Source: GWE2-40-63 sp050179685
GTDB lineage: Bacteria > Bacteroidota > Bacteroidia > Bacteroidales > SZUA-534
Reading direction: 5' to 3'
DNA: 64,000 bases
NCBI GenBank assembly: GCA_050179685.1
Contig: JBFXEW010000008.1
Location: 1 to 64,000, forward strand
The position numbers and the translations under genes are program-made. Positions 42,223 to 50,619 of this stretch are shown in pieces. Positions within the stretch are counted from its first letter, which is position 1. Every line of letters begins with the position of its first letter. The notes beneath the pieces were generated by a model, which saw nothing but the letters and a program-made list of their open reading frames with translations, was not told where the DNA came from and searched no databases.

Positions 42223-43107
42223 ATGAAGACGGAAAAATACAACATAAAGGATCTGGAAAAACTTACTGGCATTAAGGCTCATACCATAAGAATTTGGGAA
42301 AAAAGGTATAAGTTATTGGATCCGAGCAGAACCGACACCAATATACGCCATTACACCGGCGAAGACTTAAAAAAGCTGTTAAATATCTCTATTCTAAATA
42401 AAAATGGATTAAAAATTTCGCGAATAGCAGAATTAAACGAAACGCAGATTAGCGAAAAGGTTATTGAATTGACCAACCGAAACAGCGATGTTGAAGATCA
42501 AATTCAGGCTCTAACCATGGCCATGTTTCATTTTAATCTGCAAAAATTCGAAAAACTACTTACCGTTTCGTACATCAACCGGGGGTTTGAGAGCACCTAT
42601 GCAGAAATCATTGTTCCCTTTTTAGCAAAAATGGGATTTCTTTGGCAAGCCGGAACCATTTCGCCGGCCCAGGAACATTTTGCCGCTAACATTATTCGCC
42701 GGAAAATTCTGGTTGCTATCGACGGTTTGCTGGCATCATACAACGAACACAGTAAAAAATACATTTTGTTTTTACCCGAAGGCGAATTTCACGAAATAAA
42801 TCTGCTTTACGCTTACTATCTTCTAAAAAAAGAAAACCAACACGTTACTTACCTAGGTTCGTCGGTTCCCTTTTTAAGCATCGATGAAAACAACCAATTC
42901 CACCAGGCCGATTATCTGGTTTGCTCGTTTACCAGCGCACTCAATGCGAATAAAATACAAGGTTACCTGGAGCAACTATCGCAGCAGTTCAGGAACCAAA
43001 CCATATTGGTGATGGGCCCGCAAATGGCTTTATACAATCAACCCCTGCCAGCAAATGTTATAAAAACAAAAGAGATTGATGAATTACGAAAAATCATCAA
43101 GTCCTAA
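42223..43107 (+). CDS. MerR family regulator with LitR/CarH-like B12-binding domain
   Basis: A 294-residue regulator (ATG 42223, following the promoter; an upstream ATG at 42205 lies in the -7 box). Residues 1-75 are a MerR winged helix (YNIKDLEKLTGIKAHTIRIW, RHYTGEDL). Residues 95-180 are a helical bundle with Trp 141-x9-Glu 151-His 152, the W-x9-EH signature of the adenosylcobalamin photoreceptors CarH/LitR. Residues 180-290 are a Rossmann-like domain with GEFHEIN (Glu 188, His 190), where the B12 motif E/DxHxxG has Asn instead of Gly. It could be a light or B12 sensor. An ECF sigma gene follows. Confidence 0.82.
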   Translation: MKTEKYNIKDLEKLTGIKAHTIRIWEKRYKLLDPSRTDTNIRHYTGEDLKKLLNISILNKNGLKISRIAELNETQISEKVIELTNRNSDVEDQIQALTMAMFHFNLQKFEKLLTVSYINRGFESTYAEIIVPFLAKMGFLWQAGTISPAQEHFAANIIRRKILVAIDGLLASYNEHSKKYILFLPEGEFHEINLLYAYYLLKKENQHVTYLGSSVPFLSIDENNQFHQADYLVCSFTSALNANKIQGYLEQLSQQFRNQTILVMGPQMALYNQPLPANVIKTKEIDELRKIIKS

Positions 43108-43151
43108 TTCTTTGTTTATTCATTTTTTCCCCACTTTAAAGCAAGCCATCC

Positions 43152-43176
43152 TGTTTAATAATAATCCTATTAAACA
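43152..43176. promoter_or_regulatory. Perfect operator-like palindrome
   Basis: TGTTTAATA and TATTAAACA are perfect reverse complements separated by ATAATCC. It lies between the MerR and ECF sigma genes. No T run follows, so it is not a terminator. Confidence 0.55.
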
Positions 43177-43479
43177 AAATGTGGTTTCAAATTATTGCTT
43201 ATCAATAATATAGTACCGCAAACACTCTCTGCGTTAAACAAAATCATAGTAAATCTGCATTTTTTTATCATTTTTTAAGCTAAAATACGCAGTACTTTTT
43301 TAAGTGTATTTTCATTACTGTTAATAAGTTTCAAAAGCCTCTGTTTATTTATACTAAACAATTCAAATCACATATATAACATTGTTTTACTGCATTTTAA
43401 GCGCTTGTGTTATTTAGACTGTGTCTAATTTAACAAATATTTAACACAATTTTATTTGGCGATATGTTTAATTATTCCC

Positions 43480-43487
43480 TATATTTG
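43480..43487 (+). promoter_or_regulatory. -7 element TATATTTG of the ECF sigma gene
   Basis: TATATTTG is a perfect TAnnTTTG box 66 bases before the sigma gene. It is framed by TGTTTAA (43465-43471) and TTAAACA (43489-43495), an arrangement suited to repression or light-dependent release. Confidence 0.6.
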
Positions 43488-43553
43488 CTTAAACATTTTT
43501 GTTAAATGTTTTTGTTTATTTATTGAACATTCACAACCTAAAACTACACCGTT

Positions 43554-44063
43554 ATGACAGCAATTGAATTTACCAATAAATTATTGAGCATTGAGGACAA
43601 ATTAAAGTATTTTGCCTACAGCTTAACTACTAATTCTGAAGAAGCAAAAGACCTGCTTCAGGAAACTATGCTTAAAGCCCTTACCAATCGCGATAAATTT
43701 ACCGATCCGCGCAATTTCAATTCATGGGCATATACCATCATGAAAAATACATTTATAAACAATTATCGCCGGAATGTAAAATCGAATACCATATTTAATA
43801 AAACCGATAATAATGAGAATTTAGCCCATCGTCAGGAGGCTGTTTCTCCAGAGTCGGAACATGCTTATAAAGAAATCCGTAAAAAAGTCGACAGCCTGCA
43901 AGACGATTTCAGAATTCCTTTTCAAATGTTTACTGAAGGATTCAAATACAAAGAGATTGCAGAAAAATTAGACATTCCCATTGGTACGGTAAAAAGCAAA
44001 ATATTTTTTGCCCGACAAAAACTTATGGATACCCTGCCTGAATATAAAAATGAATATAGATAA
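43554..44063 (+). CDS. ECF-type RNA polymerase sigma factor
   Basis: A 169-residue sigma factor. Region 2 (about 15-85): LLSIEDKLKYFAYSLTTNSE, EEAKDLLQETMLKAL, NSWAYTIMKNTFINNYRR. Region 4 (about 110-162): FRIPFQMFTEGFKYKEIAEK, then LDIPIGTVKSKIFFARQKL. No anti-sigma gene is adjacent; a MerR/LitR-like gene lies upstream instead, as for LitR-LitS in Streptomyces and the MerR-ECF pairs next to carotenoid genes in flavobacteria. It is probably controlled at transcription by that regulator. A terminator follows directly. Confidence 0.9.
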   Translation: MTAIEFTNKLLSIEDKLKYFAYSLTTNSEEAKDLLQETMLKALTNRDKFTDPRNFNSWAYTIMKNTFINNYRRNVKSNTIFNKTDNNENLAHRQEAVSPESEHAYKEIRKKVDSLQDDFRIPFQMFTEGFKYKEIAEKLDIPIGTVKSKIFFARQKLMDTLPEYKNEYR

Positions 44064-44083
44064 CACAAGCGTTGAAACAATTA

Positions 44084-44107
44084 ACCCGGCTTATGCCGGG
44101 TTTTTTT
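44084..44107 (+). terminator. Rho-independent terminator downstream of the ECF sigma gene
   Basis: CCCGGC, TTAT loop, GCCGGG and seven T: a textbook hairpin. Confidence 0.9.
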
Positions 44108-44149
44108 ATACCCCAGTGTTTTATAACACTACACAAAAGCATGCAACGG

Positions 44150-44236
44150 CTAAACAAAACGTTTCGTGGTTTTTTAATATATAATTGTTTAATATCTTTA
44201 ACATTTACCAATCAATAAGAGCAGAACAATTAAACA
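44150..44236. promoter_or_regulatory. TGTTTAA-type motifs upstream of sucA
   Basis: CTAAACA at 44150-44156, TGTTTAA at 44186-44192 and TTAAACA at 44230-44236 lie within 87 bases in the sucA upstream region, 47-133 bases before the gene. They match the motifs around the MerR and ECF genes. No perfect TAnnTTTG box was found here; the nearest is TATCTTTA at 44194-44201. Confidence 0.4.
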
Positions 44237-44282
44237 GACAAACCATTGATGGATTTAAAACATAACTTAATTTACAACACGA

Positions 44283-47099
44283 ATGGACAATTTTGATTTT
44301 CTTAATAACATATCAGCAGAAAGTCTTGATAACCTATATCAGAAATACCTGGCCCATCCGGAGAGCATCGACAAGCAATGGGTGCTTTTCTTTAAAGGAT
44401 TTGAACTGGCACAAAAACAGTTCCCGATTGAGAACAATCAGGGTGACGCGCTGACTTCGAAGGAATTCAATGTTATAAACTTAATACACGCCTACCGCCA
44501 ACGCGGACATTTGTTTACCAAAACAAATCCGGTACGTGAACGGCGCAAATACCATCCGCCACTAACTTATACCGAATTTGGTTTAAGCGAAAAGGATTTA
44601 AACACAAGTTTTAATGCAGGTAACAACCTTGGACTCGGAAAAGCCACCCTGCAAAACATAATCGATCATCTTGAAAAAACTTATTGCCAATCGATAGGCG
44701 TTGAGTACCTGTATATTCGAAAACCCGAAGAGGTAGAATGGTTGCGAAGCAAAATGGAAGGAACTCAAAACACACCATCGTTTTCGGCTGACGAAAAGAA
44801 ACAAATTTTCAGACGTTTGGTAAGTGCCGTTGGATTCGAAAAATTTATTCACCAGCGCTTCACCGGACAAAAACGTTTTTCGCTCGAAGGAACTGAAACT
44901 ATAATACCGGCTTTAAATTCAGCGATTGAACATGGCGCACAATTAGGAATTGAAGAGTTTATTATTGGGATGTCGCACCGGGGCCGATTGAACATTCTGG
45001 CCAATATTTTAAAGAAACCCTACGAGTTAATATTTAGGGAATTTACAGGCAAATCGTATGTCGATTCCATTTCGCTGGGCGATGTAAAATACCACCTGGG
45101 ATATGGCAATACCATACAAACCAGCCAGGGACATTCGGTTCGTTTAAATCTGGCTCCCAATCCTTCGCATCTTGAAGCCGTAGGCCCGGTAATACAAGGA
45201 ATTGCTCATGCTAAAATAAAACACAAATTCCAGAACAATGCCGATAAACTGGCTCCAATAATTATTCATGGCGACGCTGCCATAGCCGGTCAGGGAGTGG
45301 TTTACGAGGTAATTCAGATGTCAGAACTTCCCGGTTACCAATCGGGAGGAACCATTCATCTGGTAATTAACAATCAGGTTGGTTTTACCACCAATTACCT
45401 GGAAGCCAGAACCAGTACCTACTCCACCGATGTGGCCAAAGTTACCCGAAGCCCGGTATTCCACGTAAACGGTGACGATGCCGAGGCTCTTGTATTTACC
45501 ATAAAACTGGCTATGGAATACCGGCAAAAATTTCACAAAGATGTTTTTATCGATATTTTATCGTATCGGAAATATGGGCATAACGAAGGTGACGAACCTC
45601 GATATACCCAGCCTTTGCTTTACAAAGCCATTGCAAAACATCCGAACCCCCGCGATATTTACGCCAAAAAACTGATTGCAGAAAAAGTTTATTCAGAGGA
45701 GGATATTGCCAACGAAGAAGAAAGTTTTGACCAATTAATGGAACAGAAACTCGAAATTGCAAACCAGGACACCAAAGTAGCTATCAAACAATTTTTGATT
45801 GAAGACTGGGACCCCTACCGTTATGCTATTCCCGAAGATTTCTATACCAGCGCAAATACAGCTATTAGCAAAGAGAAACTCTTGTTCCTTTCGGAGCAAA
45901 TGAATAAGTTACCCAACGAAAAATCGTTTTTCAACAAAATTGTAAAACTTAAAAAAGACCGAATACAAATGGTTGAAGAAGATCGCATCGATTGGGCAGT
46001 TGGTGAACTTCTGGCTTACGCTTCGTTGATTGACGAAGGTATTCCGGTGCGGATAAGCGGACAGGATTCACAACGCGGAACTTTTTCACATCGGCATGCG
46101 GCGCTTACTATCGAAGATGCCGGAGAAAGGTACATTCCACTAAAACACATTAGTGAGCAACAAGCTGACTTTGATGTATATAATTCGCCACTCAATGAAT
46201 ATGGTGTGTTGGGATTTGAATACGGGTATGCGCTGGCTGTTCCACAGGGACTTACTATTTGGGAAGCGCAGTTTGGCGATTTTCATAATGTAGCTCAGGT
46301 AATTATTGACCAATACATCAGTTCGGCTGAAGAAAAATGGGGACTGCAAAATGGTTTGGTAATGATGCTTCCCCATGGATACGAAGGCCAGGGACCTGAA
46401 CATTCCAGCGCACGCATGGAACGCTTCATCACCTTGTGTGCCAACAACAACATGCGTTTGTTGAACTGCACAACGCCGGCAAATCTTTTTCATGGCTTAC
46501 GACAACAAATTAAGAAAGAATCGCGCACTCCTTTGGTAATTTTCACTCCAAAGAGTCTGCTGCGTCATCCAAAAGCCATATCATCCAAAGACGATTTTAC
46601 CAAAGGAACTTTTCAGCGGGTAATAGACGATAACAATACAGATGTAGAAAAAGTAACCCGGGTAGTTTTCTGTACCGGTAAAATTTACTACGACTTACTT
46701 AACGAGAAAAATTCGCTTGGAGTAAAAGATATTGCCCTGGTACGCATCGAGCAAATTTACCCCTTGCCTAAAAACGAAATGGTCGATGTAATTAATAAAT
46801 ACACAAACGCACTTCAAATTTTGTGGGTTCAGGAAGAACCTATGAACATGGGAGCCTGGTATTTTATCAGAAACGAAGTACCCGAAATTCCTTTCGAAGG
46901 AATCTACCGTTTCCCAAGCGGAAGCCCGGCTGTAGGCCTTCACGAGTTGCACCAACGCGAACAGGAAGAAATAATTGGAAAAGTATTTAAAAAATGCACC
47001 TGTGAACTTAAAATGCCTTATTGTGGTTTACAATGTGAAACAGGTAAAAAGAAAATCCCTATTTTGAAACACTATAGTTATTTTAAATCTGAAAAATAA
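44283..47099 (+). CDS. sucA: 2-oxoglutarate dehydrogenase E1 component
   Basis: A 938-residue thiamine-diphosphate enzyme of the citric acid cycle that decarboxylates 2-oxoglutarate and passes the succinyl group to E2. Domains: N-terminal E1o segment (FDFLNNISAESLDNLYQKYL), dehydrogenase core with GMSHRGRLNILANI, HLGYG and GDAAIAGQGVVYE (ThDP binding), and the transketolase-like C-terminal half (GTFSHRHA, PHGYEGQGPEHSSARMER). Length is normal. It overlaps sucB by one base (TAATG) and forms an operon with it. Confidence 0.95.
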   Translation: MDNFDFLNNISAESLDNLYQKYLAHPESIDKQWVLFFKGFELAQKQFPIENNQGDALTSKEFNVINLIHAYRQRGHLFTKTNPVRERRKYHPPLTYTEFGLSEKDLNTSFNAGNNLGLGKATLQNIIDHLEKTYCQSIGVEYLYIRKPEEVEWLRSKMEGTQNTPSFSADEKKQIFRRLVSAVGFEKFIHQRFTGQKRFSLEGTETIIPALNSAIEHGAQLGIEEFIIGMSHRGRLNILANILKKPYELIFREFTGKSYVDSISLGDVKYHLGYGNTIQTSQGHSVRLNLAPNPSHLEAVGPVIQGIAHAKIKHKFQNNADKLAPIIIHGDAAIAGQGVVYEVIQMSELPGYQSGGTIHLVINNQVGFTTNYLEARTSTYSTDVAKVTRSPVFHVNGDDAEALVFTIKLAMEYRQKFHKDVFIDILSYRKYGHNEGDEPRYTQPLLYKAIAKHPNPRDIYAKKLIAEKVYSEEDIANEEESFDQLMEQKLEIANQDTKVAIKQFLIEDWDPYRYAIPEDFYTSANTAISKEKLLFLSEQMNKLPNEKSFFNKIVKLKKDRIQMVEEDRIDWAVGELLAYASLIDEGIPVRISGQDSQRGTFSHRHAALTIEDAGERYIPLKHISEQQADFDVYNSPLNEYGVLGFEYGYALAVPQGLTIWEAQFGDFHNVAQVIIDQYISSAEEKWGLQNGLVMMLPHGYEGQGPEHSSARMERFITLCANNNMRLLNCTTPANLFHGLRQQIKKESRTPLVIFTPKSLLRHPKAISSKDDFTKGTFQRVIDDNNTDVEKVTRVVFCTGKIYYDLLNEKNSLGVKDIALVRIEQIYPLPKNEMVDVINKYTNALQILWVQEEPMNMGAWYFIRNEVPEIPFEGIYRFPSGSPAVGLHELHQREQEEIIGKVFKKCTCELKMPYCGLQCETGKKKIPILKHYSYFKSEK

Positions 47100-48322
47100 T
47101 GAGCATAGAAATAAAAATTCCCAGTCCTGGCGAATCAATAACTGAAGTGGTACTGGCTACCTGGTTTGTTGCCGAAGGCGATTATGTAAAAAAGAATCAG
47201 GATTTGGCTGAAGTGGAATCCGACAAGGCAACATTAACATTAACCGCCGATGCGGCCGGAACCATCAGCTTAAAAATTACAGAAGGTGAAACCATAAATG
47301 TTGGTGCCATTGCTGCCCTTATTGACGACACTGCAGAAGCTCCCACACAGGATGAAAAAACTGAAGAACCCAAAAAGGAAGCGCCAGCAAAAGAAACTAA
47401 AGAAACTCCTAAGGAAGCAAATAAAGATGCCCGGGACGTAAAAATAACTCCGGTAGCCAAAAAAATGCTCGATGAGAAAGGCCTGACCGTAGATGATCTG
47501 CTGGATAAACTGCACCGAATCACATCGAAAGATGTAGATACGCTTATGAACCTGCCCGATAATTTTGTTGCAAATAAAACCACAAACCAAACCCGTAATG
47601 AGGAACGCAAAAAACTGAGCCCGCTGCGTAAAAAACTCAGCGAACGTTTGGTTCATGTAAAAAATCAAACAGCCATGTTAACCACTTTTAACGAGGTAAA
47701 CATGCAGCCTGTAATGGAATTACGCAACAAATACAAAAACGAATTTGCCGAGAAATTCGGAGTGAAGCTCGGATTTATGTCGTTTTTTGCAAAAGCTGCA
47801 GCTATTTCGCTGCAAAAATTTCAAAGCATCAACTCCATGATATACGGTGAAGAATTGGTTAACTTTAACTACGCCGATATCGGAATTGCAGTTCAAACTC
47901 CCAAAGGCTTAATGGTTCCGGTTATCCGCGATGTTGACAAACTTTCGCTGGCACAAACCGAACTGGAAATAGCACGCATGGCTCAAAAGGCTCGCGATGC
48001 AAAAATCAGTCTTGACGAAATGAGCGGAGGAACTTTTACCATAACCAACGGAGGAGTTTTTGGCTCGCTCCTGTCAACACCCATAATTAATCCGCCACAA
48101 GCAGCTATTTTAGGCATGCACAATATACTTGACCGCCCCGTTGCTGAAAACGGACAGGTAGTTATTCGCCCGATGATGTATCTTGCCTTATCGTACGATC
48201 ACCGGATTGTGGATGGCAAAGATTCCGTTGGGTTTTTACTTGAAATTAAAGAATTGATTGAAAACCCGGAACGCATGCTCTTTAATGGAAAAAATCCTTT
48301 AGAGCAATTTATTTTAGGATAA
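47099..48322 (+). CDS. sucB: 2-oxoglutarate dehydrogenase E2 (dihydrolipoyl succinyltransferase)
   Basis: A 407-residue acyltransferase. The lipoyl domain (1-78) has the modified Lys 43 in VESDKATLTLTA; a Lys/Glu/Pro/Thr-rich linker (80-115) leads to the E1/E3-binding domain (ITPVAKKMLDEKGLTVDDLL), and residues 180-407 form the catalytic core with the HRxxDG motif in SYDHRIVDGKDSVGFL. It passes succinyl from lipoamide to CoA. No E3 gene is in the window. It begins within the sucA stop codon, so the two are translationally coupled. Confidence 0.95.
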   Translation: MSIEIKIPSPGESITEVVLATWFVAEGDYVKKNQDLAEVESDKATLTLTADAAGTISLKITEGETINVGAIAALIDDTAEAPTQDEKTEEPKKEAPAKETKETPKEANKDARDVKITPVAKKMLDEKGLTVDDLLDKLHRITSKDVDTLMNLPDNFVANKTTNQTRNEERKKLSPLRKKLSERLVHVKNQTAMLTTFNEVNMQPVMELRNKYKNEFAEKFGVKLGFMSFFAKAAAISLQKFQSINSMIYGEELVNFNYADIGIAVQTPKGLMVPVIRDVDKLSLAQTELEIARMAQKARDAKISLDEMSGGTFTITNGGVFGSLLSTPIINPPQAAILGMHNILDRPVAENGQVVIRPMMYLALSYDHRIVDGKDSVGFLLEIKELIENPERMLFNGKNPLEQFILG

Positions 48323-48324
48323 GC

Positions 48325-49860
48325 TTATTTGCTTTTATCCGGATTTCCGAATTGATTTTTATAGTAAGAAACCTGATGAACGTATCGGTAAACTACGGTT
48401 GATATATTCGTCAGGTTTTTATAATTGAGCAAATCAGGTGTGTCATTAGGCGTATGATAATCGGGATGCAACCCGGTAAAAAATACGGCTACAGGAATAT
48501 CGCGGGTAAAAAAATTGTAATGATCGGACCCGTATTTAAACGTCCGCTTTTCAACAAACCCGGCCCGATGGGTTATTTGAAAGTTTTCAGGCAAATTAAT
48601 TTGTCGTTTTCCAACAGCAAACCATTTTAAGCGCTTATTTCCGGCGGTTAGCAGGTAAACAAAATCTCGTTTGTTTTTATGCTTTTCATCCCAGCGGCCA
48701 ACCATGTCCATGTTAATGGATAAAACCGTTCCATTTTTATCGAAATAATTACTTTGGACAAAAGCTTCAGAGCCATATAAGCCAAGCTCTTCAGCAGTAA
48801 AAGCTAAAAACAGGATATTACGTTCCGGGATAATCCCTTTTTTATAATCGTTTGAAATAAGCCGGGCACTTTCGAGCAAGGCGGCAGTGCCCGAGGCATT
48901 ATCATCAGCACCATAATAAATGCGTCCAAAATCTTCGCCCAGATGATCGTAATGCGCCGTTACCACAATGGTTTGCGTGGTATCTTTTCCCTTTAAACAC
49001 CCTCCCACATTAGCAACCTGAATGGTATCAACCGTAAAAGTTTTATAATTTGATGATAGTTCCAGTTCAGGCTGATAAACGGTTTGTAATAACGAAAAAT
49101 CCTGTTTGCTATTTTTTTTAGCCAAGGCAATCAATTCCTTATCGGATAAAGAAAACAGCTTTTTCAGCACATTGGGGAAGCAATAATAAATATTCAGGGA
49201 ATCTTCAACGGGCAAGGTATTCCAATCGTTCGACGGATATTTCTCCATTCTTTTATTGAAATCGTTGGGCAATTGATAATCGGACAAAACATAATCGTAA
49301 CCCTAGGCCTCCTCCATCAACTTACTCCTTGTCGAAAAAATAACAAAAAACCGGGTGTTGCCATAATCCTTTTTAATTCGCAATATGGTTGTAAAAGCTT
49401 TGTCCGGGTTTTCTGCAATAAAAGCCAGGGCCTTATTCTTTATGGGCAATTTTTCGAGCTCCTCTGCGGTTCCAAATCCGGCAAACAGGAGCCTGGTATT
49501 TACTGTATCGGTATGCTTATAATTTGCCACATAATGAAAGTGCCAGGGCCAAAAGAGTAAAACTCCCTGACTTTTAACCAGCATGGAATTGCGATGCTTG
49601 CGTACCAGTTCAAATTCATGAAAATAACTATCATCAGCCAAAGGAATTAATCCAATCTTGTTAAATTGATTGGCAAGATACACAGCAGCAAGTCGTTCTC
49701 CCCGGGTTCCGGTTTCACGGCCTTTTAACGAATCGGACGTCAGGTAATAAACATGTTCTTTTATTTTATCTGAGCTGGCTACCTGGTTTTGGGCCATAAG
49801 CTGATTCATCAGCCCCAAAGCCAGATTTACCAAACAAAATACACTTACAATCTTCAACAT
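48325..49860 (-). pseudogene. M28 family metallopeptidase interrupted by an in-frame amber codon
   Basis: One reading frame of 512 codons carries a single TAG at 49303-49305 (codon 186). Part 1 (residues 1-185) has a signal peptide (FCLVNLALGLMNQLMAQ) and the N-terminal M28 region with SLKGRETGTRGERLAAVYLA. Part 2 has a full zinc-aminopeptidase core: VTAHYDHLG, GADDNASGTAALLE, AFTAEELGLYGSEAF, INMDMVGR and FKYGSDHYNFF, so all metal ligands lie after the stop. A TTG at 49285-49287 could restart translation but without the signal peptide. Probably a recent nonsense mutation; read-through is possible. Confidence 0.8.
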
Positions 49861-49911
49861 GCTATTATCAATATCTGAATTTTGTTAATCATAAAAACAC
49901 CATTCCCTTTT

Positions 49912-50619
49912 TTAAAAAACCCCTTTCAAACAGGCTTGCCGTAAGGGTTCATCGAACTTTTCGATGGCATAACGCAAGGTAGTACGCGCCATGGTAGCAT
50001 AATGTTCCCGAATAAAGTTCAAAATAAGCGATTGATTGCGCGTAGCTATTTCGCGTAACATCCAACCTACCGCTTTATGAATGATGTCGTTTTTGTTATC
50101 GATTAAAAGTTCTGCAATATGCAAAGGAAATTCAAAAGCATTCTGCCTGATGTGATAAAAAGTAGCTATCATGGCTACCCTGTTGTACCACATATTACTA
50201 TGTACTGCCAATTGACGCAGGGTTTCAGAAGGATGGTAAAATTCCCAGGCTCCCAATACATAATGAGCTGACGAATCGACCAAATCCCAGTTGTTGACAA
50301 ACCCGAGGTTATCAAGATAAAAACTTACCAATTGTTGTTGTTCTGCTGAAACTGCTTTTTTGCTCTGGTACTTTAACACCAGAATATACAGGGCTAAAAG
50401 CCGTATTTCATGAATTTTGTCCTGAATAAGAAATTCAAGCTCACTTAAAGAAATGTTCAGGTATTTTTTGGCCAGGGATCTTAACTGTGGGCTTTTAATT
50501 CCCGCAAAAGTATCACCGTAACCATAAGCTCCCGGAAAACATTTAAAATAGCGTTTGTACGATTCAATCCGTTCGGCATCAGCAAACTGTAATGCTTCAG
50601 CTTTAATTGCTTTATGCAT
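49912..50619 (-). CDS. AlkD-like DNA alkylation repair protein
   Basis: A 235-residue HEAT-like repeat protein of the AlkD family: YFKCFPGAYGYGDTFAGIKS, then EIRLLALYILVLKYQ, NNWDLVDSSAHYVLG (the conserved WDLVD) and IIHKAVGWMLREIATRN. AlkD enzymes excise bulky or cationic alkylated bases without flipping them. The sequence is full length. Its ATG overlaps the stop of the large sensor gene upstream by one base (TAATG), so the two are coupled, an odd pairing of a DNA repair enzyme with a sensor. Confidence 0.87.
   Translation of the reverse strand: MHKAIKAEALQFADAERIESYKRYFKCFPGAYGYGDTFAGIKSPQLRSLAKKYLNISLSELEFLIQDKIHEIRLLALYILVLKYQSKKAVSAEQQQLVSFYLDNLGFVNNWDLVDSSAHYVLGAWEFYHPSETLRQLAVHSNMWYNRVAMIATFYHIRQNAFEFPLHIAELLIDNKNDIIHKAVGWMLREIATRNQSLILNFIREHYATMARTTLRYAIEKFDEPLRQACLKGVF

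Larger units (their letters stand above)
43108..43553. promoter_or_regulatory. 446-bp intergenic region full of TGTTTA(A/T) motifs
   Basis: No gene. Heptamers TGTTTAA/TGTTTAT or their complements occur at 43113, 43152, 43170, 43234, 43342, 43465, 43489 and 43513, with a CTAAACA variant at 43354. Two pairs form inverted repeats with a 7-base spacer: TGTTTAATA/TATTAAACA (43152-43176, perfect) and TGTTTA/TAAACA (43342-43360). By rough base composition fewer than one or two would be expected. These are candidate binding sites of the adjacent MerR regulator. Confidence 0.6.

Noticed and set aside
49303..49305. TAG as pyrrolysine or a recoded codon
   Set aside because: TAG ends other genes in the window, no pylT or downstream structure was seen, and Bacteroidota are not known to use it. 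Nonsense mutation is simpler.
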